Source: Clostridium sp. Cult1 (GTDB lineage: Bacteria > Bacillota > Clostridia > Tissierellales > Tepidimicrobiaceae). From it: 64,000 bases of DNA. A program made the position numbers and the translations under genes. Numbering within the stretch: position 1 is the stretch's first letter; each line of letters begins with the position of its first letter. The notes under the pieces were generated by a model. That model saw only the letters and a list, made by a program, of their open reading frames with translations, was not told the DNA's origin and made no database searches. Positions 38,783-48,299 of this stretch are shown here, one piece after another. The stretch lies in the NCBI RefSeq assembly GCF_021655095.1, contig NZ_PPXW01000001.1, positions 453,372 to 517,371 of the forward strand, in the 5' to 3' direction.

Positions 38783-38852
38783 TAATATTGCCCCCTTTTA
38801 AATTTATATTCCGCCAACACACGACGGAAAATTTGTGTATTATACTAAAAAT

Positions 38853-38878
38853 CTAAAATCTGATAAAACAGATTTTAG
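38853..38878 (-). promoter_or_regulatory. Perfect palindrome in the oppA leader, proximal
   Basis: CTAAAATCTG and CAGATTTTAG flank a 6-base centre. It is about 70-95 bases upstream of the oppA start and may be an operator or an RNA hairpin. Confidence 0.55.
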
Positions 38879-38893
38879 AAAATTTATAAAGCT

Positions 38894-38912
38894 CCCCATA
38901 TATTATATGGGG
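38894..38912 (-). promoter_or_regulatory. Perfect palindrome in the oppA leader, distal
   Basis: CCCCATAT and ATATGGGG around a 3-base centre, about 15 bases from the other palindrome. It is unusually GC-rich at its ends for this leader. Confidence 0.55.
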
Positions 38913-39250
38913 TAATCTTTCCTCATATTAATAGTATAGATAATTTTGCAATTCTAGAACATTTTATGAATTATTAAGCAAGTATTATTGCAATTTAATC
39001 ATTATTCTGTATTTGCATCTTTCTAAGATCCATATAATTTATAAAACATTCTATCTGCTTTTTTTAAAGCTATTTAATTAGAAATACAAATTCCTTTTAC
39101 TTATTTATTAAGTTTACTACAATTAACGTAAAATTTCAAGAACATTATGTGGAAAAAAAAACGAAAAATTGTACAAGTTAGGATAAAATCTAGATTTGTA
39201 TGTGTAAATAAAATAATATAAAAATTTAAAAAGATGAAAGTTTATAAAAC

Positions 39251-39281
39251 AAGGAACCAATTTTTAAAAAATTAGTTCCTT
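39251..39281. terminator. Terminator behind the 39.3-kb fragment
   Basis: AAGGAACCAATTTTT pairs with AAAAATTAGTTCCTT with one wobble; T-rich on the minus strand side. It follows the stop codon at 39306. Confidence 0.8.
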
Positions 39282-39305
39282 ATCTTATCATCTGTATCTA
39301 TTAAA

Positions 39306-39595
39306 TTATTCAAATATTACCTTAAGTTTTATCTCTAATCTTGTACTTGGAATTGTATTGGATACTTCTAATGGTAATTTAAAGAATTGACTCCAAAGAG
39401 TTACTTGACCTGGTTTTTTATAGTTATCAAAATTATATGGTCTGATATCCCATCTTAGTTCTACCTCGTGTTCTACATTATTAGAATCTACTATTGTACC
39501 TATTTTGGGCAATGCTTCTCTAAAATCATCATAGGTTATATCTGCTGGAACTGTAAAATCATCCAAAGGTATTATTTCTTTTAATATAGTCTCCT
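39306..39595 (-). pseudogene. C-terminal fragment of a surface (Ig-like) protein
   Basis: An open stretch that begins after a stop codon near 39595 and has no credible start: no ATG, and the TTG at 39566 lacks a ribosome binding site. The 86-95 residues (DFTVPADITYDDFREALPKI, WSQFFKLPLEVSNTIP) look like one beta-sandwich module from the end of a large cell-surface protein. I read it as the tail of a deleted gene; a short real protein is possible but less likely. Confidence 0.5.
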
Positions 39596-39728
39596 ATCCC
39601 CCATTTTTTAATCTTTTATTGTCTCTTAATTATAATGTATTCACCCGTCTAAATATATAGTACATCAATATTGTTCTTAAGTTTAGCAAAAATGGGGCAA
39701 AAGGCCTAGTCCCTTAAAAAAACTTAAC

Positions 39729-39902
39729 CTATCCTTTATTCCTTGTAATAACTTTAATACCTAAACCGATAAGTATAAAAGGAATTAGTATTTTAACAAG
39801 TAGTCCAAAAGTTATAGCTACCCCTGTAATGGCGAAAATAACTATAGTCAATATAAAGGCAAATATAAGAGCAATAATTGAAGTTAAACATCCAAATATC
39901 AT
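39729..39902 (-). CDS. Small membrane protein, 57 residues
   Basis: ATG at 39902 follows GGAGATTGCT, and the frame ends in TAG at 39729. The product is almost entirely hydrophobic, with two helices (MIFGCLTSIIALIFAFILTI at 1-20 and a second at about 30-50) and a basic tail, KVITRNKG. No family is recognised. The ribosome binding site and clean two-helix pattern make it a credible gene. It stands alone between the fragment at 39.3 kb and the aldehyde dehydrogenase gene. Confidence 0.65.
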   Translation of the reverse strand: MIFGCLTSIIALIFAFILTIVIFAITGVAITFGLLVKILIPFILIGLGIKVITRNKG

Positions 39903-40073
39903 AGCAATCTCCTTATAATTTACTTTTTTATCTATCTACTATTAGTATATCAAAACTTTCTGTTAATTCTACTAAGAAATTGGTTTTCCTTAATTATAGT
40001 ATATCATCGTAAAATTAAGAATAAAACCACATAAAATGTCGCTTTATAATGTGGCATTTTTACATATAAAAAT

Positions 40074-40108
40074 GGTACAGGGAGAACCATCCCCGCTATC
40101 CCTATTCG
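40074..40108 (+). repeat. Interspersed palindromic repeat, copy 1
   Basis: GGTACAGGGAGAACC, then ATCCCCGCTATCCC. It is a diverged copy of the repeat family found at six places between 40 and 52.3 kb. Confidence 0.7.
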
Positions 40109-40116
40109 TTATAGCA

Positions 40117-40145
40117 AAAGAGAATTCAATTTAAGAATTCTCTTT
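40117..40145 (-). terminator. Terminator of the aldehyde dehydrogenase gene
   Basis: AAAGAGAATTC pairs perfectly with GAATTCTCTTT, directly after the stop codon at 40146. Confidence 0.85.
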
Positions 40146-41507
40146 CTAAAAAAATCTTCTAATAACTTTTAATTTGTCTCTAAAAGGTGGATATCTAAAA
40201 TTAGGATCAAAAGCATTACTTCTCTTTAATACACTTTTATAATGAGTAAATACATCAAAGCTACTCTTCCCATGATAACTGCCCATACCACTATTCCCTA
40301 TTCCTCCAAAAGGTAAGTGAGGATTGGATAAATGCATTATTGTATCATTGATACATCCTCCACCATAAGAGGTGTTATTTATTATTTTTTCTATTTTTTC
40401 ATCATTACTTGAAAAAAAGTAGAGTGCAAGGGGTTTAGAATGTGAGTTTATAGTCCCTATAGCCTCATCTAAACTACTATATTCTAGTATGGGAAATATA
40501 GGACCAAATATTTCTTCCTTCATAATAGGATCATCCCAGTAAATATCATCTATCAATGTAGGGGAAATATATAGTCTATCTTTATTATATTTACCTCCAT
40601 AGATAATTCGTCCACCACTTAGTAATTTCACCAATCTATTAAAATGTTTTTCATTTATTATTCTTCCATATTCATTGTTATCTTGAATATTAACTCCATA
40701 AAATTTTTCTATATATTTAATGATATTTTGTATTAGCTGCTCTTTTACATTTTTTTGTACTAGAATATAATCAGGAGCAACACAAGTTTGCCCTGCATTT
40801 AAAAATTTCCCCCAAACTATTCTTTTAGCAAATAGCTCCATGTCCCCTTCATCGTCTACTATACAGGGACTTTTACCTCCTAATTCTAAGGTAACAGGCG
40901 TCAAATGCTTTGCAGCTTTTTCCATAACCATCTTTCCTATGGGAATACTTCCAGTATAAAAAATATAGTCAAACTTTTTATCTAAAAGAAATTTACCTTT
41001 TTCACCTATTACAACATAAATATATGAACTTGGGAAATTGTTGTTTATTAGGTTTTCTAATATTTTACTGGTGTGTTCTGATGTGCTAGAAGGTTTGATA
41101 ATAGCAGTATTTCCTGCAGCTAAACTTCCTACTAATGGAGCAATAGATAGTTGAAAGGGATAATTCCATGGAGAAATGATAAGTGTATTCCCATATGGCT
41201 CTGGATATATATAATTTGTGGATTTAAAAGTAACAATAGAATCCTTAACTTTCTTAGGTTTAACCCATTTTTTTAATCGTTTAATTACAAAATCTATCTC
41301 ATTTAAAACAAATCCTATTTCCGTTGAATAAGCTTCAAATTCGGATTTTCCTAAATCATCTTTTAATCCTTTAAGTATAGTTTTTTCGTTTTTTTCTATT
41401 ATTTCCTTTAATTTAATCAAGTTCTTCAATCTATATTCAAGTTCTTTTGTTTTATTGCTTTTAAAAAAGTCCTTTTGGCTTTCTAGAATAGAATCAATAT
41501 CATTCAA
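40146..41507 (-). CDS. Aldehyde dehydrogenase, class 3-like
   Basis: A 453-residue NAD(P)-dependent aldehyde dehydrogenase of the short class 3 (ALDH3/AlkH) type. Visible motifs are TLIISPWNYPFQLSI, FYTGSIPIGK (nucleotide binding), LELGGKSPCIV with the catalytic Glu, and NAGQTCVAPDY with the catalytic Cys. The EEIFGPIFPI block and a C-terminal GIGNSGMGSYHGKSSFD are also present. It oxidises medium-chain or aromatic aldehydes to acids. The start is TTG at 41507, six bases behind GGTG; no in-frame ATG is near. A palindromic repeat lies on each side. No functional link to the Wadjet genes is visible. Confidence 0.92.
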   Translation of the reverse strand: MNDIDSILESQKDFFKSNKTKELEYRLKNLIKLKEIIEKNEKTILKGLKDDLGKSEFEAYSTEIGFVLNEIDFVIKRLKKWVKPKKVKDSIVTFKSTNYIYPEPYGNTLIISPWNYPFQLSIAPLVGSLAAGNTAIIKPSSTSEHTSKILENLINNNFPSSYIYVVIGEKGKFLLDKKFDYIFYTGSIPIGKMVMEKAAKHLTPVTLELGGKSPCIVDDEGDMELFAKRIVWGKFLNAGQTCVAPDYILVQKNVKEQLIQNIIKYIEKFYGVNIQDNNEYGRIINEKHFNRLVKLLSGGRIIYGGKYNKDRLYISPTLIDDIYWDDPIMKEEIFGPIFPILEYSSLDEAIGTINSHSKPLALYFFSSNDEKIEKIINNTSYGGGCINDTIMHLSNPHLPFGGIGNSGMGSYHGKSSFDVFTHYKSVLKRSNAFDPNFRYPPFRDKLKVIRRFF

Positions 41508-41569
41508 TTATTTCACCCTTTTTTATAGTTGTCCAATTTCTACATTTAAAAAATATTTATATTTTTCAA

Positions 41570-41603
41570 TGGGGCAGGGAGAGCCATCCCTACTGTCTCA
41601 GCC
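41570..41603 (+). repeat. Interspersed palindromic repeat, copy 2
   Basis: GGGGCAGGGAGAGCC, then ATCCCTACTGTCTC. It overlaps the stop codon and last codons of jetC. Confidence 0.7.
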
Positions 41604-44600
41604 TTCGTCTTTCCCCATGCATTACTTTTCCTGTAATTAAACTATCCCTATCCCCTTCTCCAATTCTTAACTCCCAAAACACTGGAAATCTTTCGCTAAT
41701 TTCTATCTTTATAATTTCAGGGGCAGCAAATGCTATTATTTGAAAATTTAGCTTATTAGCAATTTCAAACACAGGGTCTAGTATATGTTTAGCAGAAGCT
41801 TTTCCAAAAGGATTATCAAGAATAAGCACAGTCCATGGTCTTTCGTTTCCAACATGTCTTTTTCTATAGTTCATAAGCATCATAATAACAAAAGTATTTA
41901 TTGAAAGAGTCTGTCCTCCACTTCCTTCAGGCATATCTCCTTCCCCTTTATTGATAGCTTCCCAAGTTGTATAATAATAATCTCTAGGTTTAGCAAATTT
42001 AAATTCATTTTTCTCTGTCATCTTATAAACCATAAGAGTAGGGTATCTTCCCTGAAGAGCCTTAGAAAATATAGTTTTATCGCTCATCAACTCTTTCAAT
42101 TTCCTATCATCAATATCTTCAATATTATCATTTTCTTCAATTGCCTTCTCTATAGCTTCCACAAAATACTCTCTCAATAAAAATAATACATCTTCCTCGT
42201 CTCTAGGAAGTCTTTCTTCTCCTTTTAATTTAACAAGAGGAAAAGAATAATTATTTTCATTTATATATACCATACCAGATACCATTTCTTTAAGGGATTC
42301 GACTATCTTTATCACCCTTTTTGAAGCCCTGACAGACCATTGATTCCTTGCCTGTTCTGCTTTTTCCTTATCACTGGATAAAGTATTTAACTCTATTTGA
42401 AAATGGTTTTTCATACTGCTAAAGGATTCCAGATTTCTCCTGAATCTATCCACTTTCACCCTTTGAATTTCATTAAGTATTCTGTCCTTTAATAATTCAT
42501 CATGTACTTTAGTTTCAACATTATCCTCAAATACTTTTAGGTGTTCTTCTCCATTGGCTATCTCTCTATTTAAATTATCTTCAATTTTATTATATCTTTT
42601 TAACCATTCATCCACTTCATCCTTTAGATTCCTAACAATCCTTTCTCTTAATATTTTATTCATCTTTCCCTTATGAAAATCCAACTCCTTATTGGCTTTT
42701 AAAGTAATAATATATTCATTTAAACTATATTTATAAGCCTTAGTTTCATCAAGTATCTTTTCAGCTTCCTTCAAAAATCTTTCATTATCCTTATATTCAT
42801 TTTCAATATCAATATTCTTTTTTAAAAGATCTAAATCCTGCCACAGTTCAGGTGCTCTATTGAACCTTTTTCTAATCTTAGTATTAATTTTCACCATCAA
42901 TTTTTTCTTTTCTTCTAAACTTCCTAATAATTTATCTCTATCTGATTTCAAATTATTCAGTTCATTTTTAAGGGTTTCTAATCTTTTCTCTATTTCTTCT
43001 ATAATAATTATTATTTCATTCATGGAGAAATTCAAGTAATCATAATTCTCCCAAAACACATCTATTCTATCCAAATCTTTCATGCAATTTTCTATTTTTT
43101 CTTGAAAATAATCTATATCTTTTTGAATAAGACTAATTTGAGAATCTTTCCTTTCAAAGTCATTAACCAAAGTTCTTCTTTCATTTAAATCAATAAATAT
43201 AGTATCTTCACTAATTATATAATTTGGTATAGTAGAAATTTCTAGTTCATTAGAATGAATTAAGTTTACTCTAGCATCAGGGACTACCTCTTTTATTTCT
43301 TCTAACTTCTCTTCTATTTCCATGTTCCATTTTTTAAATTCTAATTCATTAGATTCCTTTCTCTTACCAATTCTATAAATCTCCATATCTAATTCTTTAA
43401 GTTTAGTCCTAATTTCATCTAACCTTTTTGTATTTTCCACATATATTGTTTCTTCTCCATCAAGAAGCAATTTTCTCTCTACGTATTTTTCTAATTTGCC
43501 TAAATCGTCCTTTGTTTTTTCTCTTTGGGATTTCAAAGATTTCAATGTATTTTTCATTATAGCAAGTTCACTTTCTTCTTCATATATAGTAGCATTTATT
43601 CTCGCTACTTCCTTTTCCAATTCTTGATAAGCATTTTCATGTTTGCTAATATCTTTTAAAACATCAAAGGAATTTGCATTATTCTGCCAGTTTTCAATAT
43701 CATTGAGTAATTTATTTAAATTATTCACTCCACTTTTCACACTAGCAATTGCTTCATTTATATGATTATATTCCTTGTCTATCTCATCAATCCAATTCAT
43801 ATACTGTTGGTTATAAATAAAATCATAACCTTTATTATAAACTAATTGAAATTCCTTACTATAATCTTTATTCATATTTTTTCTTAAATATATTGGGATT
43901 AAACTGTGAAGTAAAAAATCTTTAGAAATGCCTTTTTCTATTACCTTCCAATCCTCTTCATTTCCTATAACCAATCCATAAACAAAGGAAGGATTTCTAA
44001 CTAATATGCCCTCTACCTCTTTTGGATCTAAACCATTTAAAAACTCCATCCCCGTTTGAACATTTATCCCCATATCCTGTATTTTTTCCTTTAGAGTCAT
44101 TACATCTTTATTAGGTATCCAATAATTTCTATCTCGATTTAAAGATTTATCAATATTGTTTTCCCAAAGATTTTTTCTCAATTCTTCTAATCTAGTTTCC
44201 TTCTCCTCTAATGCCTCTTCCATCTTGTACAATTTCTCACCAATCCAAGTTGGGCTTATTTCTTCCCTAGTACTATCAATCCCTAATTCCCAGCATATTC
44301 TCCGCTTCAAATCCATTTCTATCTTTTCTACTTTATCTAATGATGTCTTAAGTTCTTTAAGTTTGTCTTTTTTATTTTTAATTTCTATTTCCAATCTGTT
44401 TTTTTCCAATTTTAAATTATTAATATTTTCTACTTTAGTATCTATATCAGATATAAGTTCTTCTATTTTTTCTTCCTTTTTCTCAAAATCCCTTTTCATA
44501 TCATCTAATAGTTTTTCTGGAAAACTCATACTGAAAGGATCGAATATTTGGGATAAATTTTCAAATTCTTTATTTAGATTTTCTTTTTCAATTAAATATC

Positions 44601-46065
44601 TAATTATTTTATCTTCAAGATCCTTTTCCACTTGCAATACCTTGTCTTTACTTATACCTTTATTTTCTAATTCTCTAGTTAAAAAGTTTCTATATCCAAA
44701 ATAGTTAGCAGAAATATCTTCCCATTTCAATTTTAATATTTCCCATTTTTCTTTTATTCTGCTATCTAATTCTTTTACTCTCTTTCTTGCATCATCTAAT
44801 TCCAAAACTTCTATTAGCCTTGCTTTTTCATCTAGCTTTTCTTTTAAGGAATTATCATATTTATTCATATCTACTAATATTCTATTTATCTCATACAAAT
44901 TCTTTTCCCTTTTTAGTTCTTCTATATTGTTTTCTTTTTCACTTATCTTGTTTTTTAATTCTACATTTTTTTCTTCAATTTCTTTTATCTCTCTATTTAC
45001 TTCAGCATATTCTAAATTTGCCCTTTGAAATGATAATTCTTCTTCTTTTTCCTTGCTTTTTTTGATTTCATTTTCCCATTTTTCTATATTCTTTTCTGCG
45101 TTTTTTTCTTCATCTTTAATAATAAAGTATAAATCATTCCCATCAGCAATACATCTTTCCTTCATATCTAAAATCCTTGAACCTATATCTGCATTCTCTA
45201 TTAAAGGATTCACCGCTGTTATTAAATCTCTAAAATCTCCTTCTCTTTTCAATAAAATTGGCAGGTTACGTGTTATATAAAGATTGCTTTTAAACATTTC
45301 CTTTAAGCTGTCACCATCACTATTATAATTCTTCATATTTTCCGATATAGCAGGGAGGATTAAATTATCAAATATAGCTTTATTATCCGTAGCTTTTTCA
45401 AAATAATCTCCAACTCCACCTTCTACTTTATTTATAACCTTTAAAATCTTCCATTCAGATTTATTGATACCCCATCTTTTCATATATTCATAGAAATTTG
45501 AATCAAGTCTTTTCACACTAGATTGAGAATATCTTACAAAATCCCTTCCATTATCCCCTATGAATTTTTCAAAGATTTCATAATCCACCGATTCTCTTTT
45601 ATCCTTATCATAAACAGGGATATTCTCCAAGGTATAAAAACCATTATTCTCATGTTCATAAGTATAAAGAAAATAATTTAAGCCTACCTTTTCTTCCTCT
45701 TCTTCATTCTTCGAGGTACTTCTTTTATATGCTTTCATACATATACCTGTAATAAGCCATTTCTCTGGTAATGTATCTAATTTCCACTCTAATAATACAT
45801 GGAGAGTATAGGGATGCAATCTACCTTTTTGATCATAAAACATGGAGATAACTTTGTTACCATTGTTCTTTCCCCACCTAGTTTCTGGCATCATTATTTG
45901 AAATAAAAGCTGCATCATTACCCCTTTTCCTCCACCGTTTTTCAATGTAAAAAGGGTATGGTCTGGCTCTTCATTCCTTGTAAGGTTATAAATAGAATTT
46001 TCATGTTCTTTTTTAAAACCATCATATTTACATCCAACCAACCTAATCTTAGAAATTCTAGGCAT
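41590..46065 (-). CDS. jetC: Wadjet JetC: SMC-like coiled-coil ATPase
   Basis: A 1491-residue SMC/MukB-like protein. The N-terminal head has a Walker A-like loop LKNGGGKGVMMQL (about 41-53), in which Gly replaces the usual Ser/Thr. Two long coiled-coil arms (about 280-610 and 780-1250) flank a hinge-like globular part near 620-770. The C-terminal head carries the ABC signature GSGGQTLSIN and Walker B VLILDNPFGKASAKH near 1430. In Wadjet, JetC dimers with JetA and JetB form a condensin-like motor that extrudes DNA loops; JetD then cuts small circular plasmids. The gene overlaps jetB by eight bases. The Walker A variant is seen in related JetC proteins as far as I recall, so it is not taken as damage. 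Confidence 0.92.
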   Translation of the reverse strand: MPRISKIRLVGCKYDGFKKEHENSIYNLTRNEEPDHTLFTLKNGGGKGVMMQLLFQIMMPETRWGKNNGNKVISMFYDQKGRLHPYTLHVLLEWKLDTLPEKWLITGICMKAYKRSTSKNEEEEEKVGLNYFLYTYEHENNGFYTLENIPVYDKDKRESVDYEIFEKFIGDNGRDFVRYSQSSVKRLDSNFYEYMKRWGINKSEWKILKVINKVEGGVGDYFEKATDNKAIFDNLILPAISENMKNYNSDGDSLKEMFKSNLYITRNLPILLKREGDFRDLITAVNPLIENADIGSRILDMKERCIADGNDLYFIIKDEEKNAEKNIEKWENEIKKSKEKEEELSFQRANLEYAEVNREIKEIEEKNVELKNKISEKENNIEELKREKNLYEINRILVDMNKYDNSLKEKLDEKARLIEVLELDDARKRVKELDSRIKEKWEILKLKWEDISANYFGYRNFLTRELENKGISKDKVLQVEKDLEDKIIRYLIEKENLNKEFENLSQIFDPFSMSFPEKLLDDMKRDFEKKEEKIEELISDIDTKVENINNLKLEKNRLEIEIKNKKDKLKELKTSLDKVEKIEMDLKRRICWELGIDSTREEISPTWIGEKLYKMEEALEEKETRLEELRKNLWENNIDKSLNRDRNYWIPNKDVMTLKEKIQDMGINVQTGMEFLNGLDPKEVEGILVRNPSFVYGLVIGNEEDWKVIEKGISKDFLLHSLIPIYLRKNMNKDYSKEFQLVYNKGYDFIYNQQYMNWIDEIDKEYNHINEAIASVKSGVNNLNKLLNDIENWQNNANSFDVLKDISKHENAYQELEKEVARINATIYEEESELAIMKNTLKSLKSQREKTKDDLGKLEKYVERKLLLDGEETIYVENTKRLDEIRTKLKELDMEIYRIGKRKESNELEFKKWNMEIEEKLEEIKEVVPDARVNLIHSNELEISTIPNYIISEDTIFIDLNERRTLVNDFERKDSQISLIQKDIDYFQEKIENCMKDLDRIDVFWENYDYLNFSMNEIIIIIEEIEKRLETLKNELNNLKSDRDKLLGSLEEKKKLMVKINTKIRKRFNRAPELWQDLDLLKKNIDIENEYKDNERFLKEAEKILDETKAYKYSLNEYIITLKANKELDFHKGKMNKILRERIVRNLKDEVDEWLKRYNKIEDNLNREIANGEEHLKVFEDNVETKVHDELLKDRILNEIQRVKVDRFRRNLESFSSMKNHFQIELNTLSSDKEKAEQARNQWSVRASKRVIKIVESLKEMVSGMVYINENNYSFPLVKLKGEERLPRDEEDVLFLLREYFVEAIEKAIEENDNIEDIDDRKLKELMSDKTIFSKALQGRYPTLMVYKMTEKNEFKFAKPRDYYYTTWEAINKGEGDMPEGSGGQTLSINTFVIMMLMNYRKRHVGNERPWTVLILDNPFGKASAKHILDPVFEIANKLNFQIIAFAAPEIIKIEISERFPVFWELRIGEGDRDSLITGKVMHGERRRLRQ

Positions 46066-46810
46066 CTGAAAATTCCTCCTTCGTATCTTCTATAAGACCC
46101 ATTATCTCTTCATACCTTTCCCGTCCATGATATAGATAGTCCAATCTTTCATACAATTCATCCTTAGGTATTATCCTTGATTCCTTAATCATATCTATAA
46201 TGAGCCCTTCATCCTTTAGAGGCTTTAAAGCTTCATGAATAAACCCCAACCTTGTTTCTGCTGAAGTGCTAAAGGGAAGTTCCTCACTGGTTGAAGGCTT
46301 TGAATAAGAAAACTCTATCATCCACAATTTATAAATGTCCTCAATGGCTAGAGCCCAATCCTTTGAAAAGTTTTCTTCTTCCTTTCTCCTTTTTTCCCAA
46401 GATTCAATAGTCTTAGTTATAATCTCCTCTAATTTGTAATATGATATACCCTCTTCTTCTGCTCTAAGGCGTACAAACTTTTCCTTATCCATTTCCGACA
46501 AAAATATACATATGATTATATTTGCCAAATAAAAATACTTTTTCTTTTTAAGCCCCTTATATTTACTTTTCATATGAGTGTAGGAAGTAGCAAACATTGA
46601 ATCATAGGAGTTACTAACTAAATGGATATTGCCCCCCACATGGAAAACTATAAGCCCTCCTTCATCTGCCATAGTCTTCACAATCTCTCTTACCTCCAAG
46701 TTGTCAATATATTCATTCCCCAATGAATCATTAATTGAAACTACTTTGTTTTTTAAAAGATAGAAAAAAACTTTAGAAGCTTTTTGGATATTTTCATTAG
46801 AATAACTCAT
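46058..46810 (-). CDS. jetB: Wadjet JetB: MukE-like winged-helix subunit
   Basis: Start at ATG 46810 (MSYSNENIQKASKVFFYLLK), preceded by GGAGGAGGCTTAGT; longer frames reach back to 46882 inside jetA. The 250-residue protein is charged and helical, with a winged-helix-like N-terminal part (VVSINDSLGNEYIDNLEVRE). It looks like the DUF6063 type of JetB. JetB bridges the JetA kleisin and the JetC heads. One base separates its start from the jetA stop codon. Confidence 0.85.
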   Translation of the reverse strand: MSYSNENIQKASKVFFYLLKNKVVSINDSLGNEYIDNLEVREIVKTMADEGGLIVFHVGGNIHLVSNSYDSMFATSYTHMKSKYKGLKKKKYFYLANIIICIFLSEMDKEKFVRLRAEEEGISYYKLEEIITKTIESWEKRRKEEENFSKDWALAIEDIYKLWMIEFSYSKPSTSEELPFSTSAETRLGFIHEALKPLKDEGLIIDMIKESRIIPKDELYERLDYLYHGRERYEEIMGLIEDTKEEFSDA

Positions 46811-46811
46811 A

Positions 46812-48299
46812 CTAAGCCTCCTCCAGATATATAGTATAAGGAGAAATACGTATCTCATCCCATAAAAGGGGTTCTTTGTCAATTTCTATTTTGCTTTTTA
46901 TCTTTTTCATATGAAGAGTTCTATACCTTTCATCCTTTTCACATAAAAGGCTAAAAAGCTTTAATCTTTCATCTATTCCTTCAAAATCTTCAACTAAAAC
47001 TACTTCCGATATAGCAAACATCATAAATAGTTCAATATTCTCTCTTTGGCTGAGCCATCTTTGTTTATCTTCACTATTTATCTCATTTAATTCTCCAATC
47101 GAAAAATAACCTTTTGCTAAAAGAGAGTCAAATATACCACTCCATAACTGGGCTATAAGTTCCCAATCCGTTTCTTCAGTAAACCAATCTTCCTCTTCTT
47201 CTTCCTCATCATATTCTATTATCTCCTGTGTATAAGTCTTGACCATTTGCTCCTCCCAAGCCCAATTTAGCGGATAAATAAATTCTACTTGTGGAGAAAA
47301 TAAAGGTGCTAATACCAATTCCAACTGCTCAAAATTTCTAAGACCATTTTTAACTATTGTATTTTGCCATATATCCCTTTTAAAACTAATATCTGAAGTT
47401 TTCCAAAAACTCTCCGGGTATTTAACCCTTACTTCCATTTCATAAGCTATATTTTCCATAACTATCTTAGCTAAATTATCATGAAGAACTCTAGCCTTCT
47501 CTAAATTTTGAAACATTATCTCTGCTTCATACCTTTTATCTTCAGGTAAAGATTCATATCTACTTTTCCATGAAAACATGTCTTCAAATACACTTTGTTC
47601 ATCTTCAAATTGTTTTTTTATTTCTTCTTCTGTCTTTCTAGCATTTCTTCGTCTATCAAAGAAGATAACTTGAGGGTCCCTTATCATATCCTGTCTATAA
47701 TCCTTCTCTCTTTTAATCAATGTTCTAACTCTGGCAATTAGATTATCCACACTATCCCTCGCCTTAGTAAAATTCCCTGTTTTTATTAATTGAAGAGTGT
47801 AGAATTGTTCTACATCAAAACCAAATTCCTCTAATATTTCTCTAGTAATAAAAATCATCTCTTGGGATTCTTCAGTAAGCATATATACAGTGGAGCCCCC
47901 TTCCTCCCAATGGCTATGCTCCCTATCCGCTATCAAATACCTAAATATATATTCTTCCCTATTTTCCGTTTCTTCGTTGTAAATAGTGGTGCTGAAACTT
48001 TCTTGTCTACTAGGTTCCCTATACCATAGGGTACCATCTACAACCCTTTCGATATTCTCCTTAGACGTTTCTATTCCCATCTCCCTTACTATCTCTTCTG
48101 CAATATGGATCATATCCATCCTAGTCCTATTAGGGTTTTCTGTTAATTCTCTTCTAAATATATTCAATAGAATAAGGAAAGATATTTCATGGGAAAATTC
48201 ATTAAGTTCTCCAGCATCCATGCCCGTCCCTAACATCCTTATTGGTTCAATTTTTTTCATCCTATCAAAGAATCCACTTTCAATTACTCCCAAATCCAT
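46812..48299 (-). CDS. jetA: Wadjet JetA: kleisin-like subunit
   Basis: A 495-residue protein that starts MDLGVIESGFFDRMKKIEPI; the ATG at 48299 follows AAAGGTG, and a GTG codon just before is an alternative. An N-terminal helical domain, a middle part with TKARDSVDNLIARVRTLIKR and an acidic loop (EEEEEDWF) near 380 are visible. The pattern is that of the DUF5716 type of JetA. It acts as the kleisin that closes the JetC ring. It overlaps the jetD gene by about 20 bases, so the four genes are co-translated. Confidence 0.85.
   Translation of the reverse strand: MDLGVIESGFFDRMKKIEPIRMLGTGMDAGELNEFSHEISFLILLNIFRRELTENPNRTRMDMIHIAEEIVREMGIETSKENIERVVDGTLWYREPSRQESFSTTIYNEETENREEYIFRYLIADREHSHWEEGGSTVYMLTEESQEMIFITREILEEFGFDVEQFYTLQLIKTGNFTKARDSVDNLIARVRTLIKREKDYRQDMIRDPQVIFFDRRRNARKTEEEIKKQFEDEQSVFEDMFSWKSRYESLPEDKRYEAEIMFQNLEKARVLHDNLAKIVMENIAYEMEVRVKYPESFWKTSDISFKRDIWQNTIVKNGLRNFEQLELVLAPLFSPQVEFIYPLNWAWEEQMVKTYTQEIIEYDEEEEEEDWFTEETDWELIAQLWSGIFDSLLAKGYFSIGELNEINSEDKQRWLSQRENIELFMMFAISEVVLVEDFEGIDERLKLFSLLCEKDERYRTLHMKKIKSKIEIDKEPLLWDEIRISPYTIYLEEA

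Larger units (their letters stand above)
38783..39250 (-). other. Long leader and promoter region of the opp operon
   Basis: About 470 AT-rich bases upstream of oppA. Two perfect palindromes (38853-38878 and 38894-38912) are close to the gene. No -35/-10 pair was convincing (a TATACT box exists near 38930). No ORF with a ribosome binding site was seen. Confidence 0.5.

Noticed and set aside
40031..40063. Stem AAAATGTC / GGCATTTT as a second terminator near the aldehyde dehydrogenase gene
   Set aside because: Short stem with a wobble and a loop of over ten bases; the perfect hairpin at 40117-40145 already serves the gene.
44156..45280. Several open frames on the plus strand opposite jetC
   Set aside because: They are Ser/Leu/Phe-rich mirror images of the Lys/Glu-rich coiled coil of jetC and have no ribosome binding sites.
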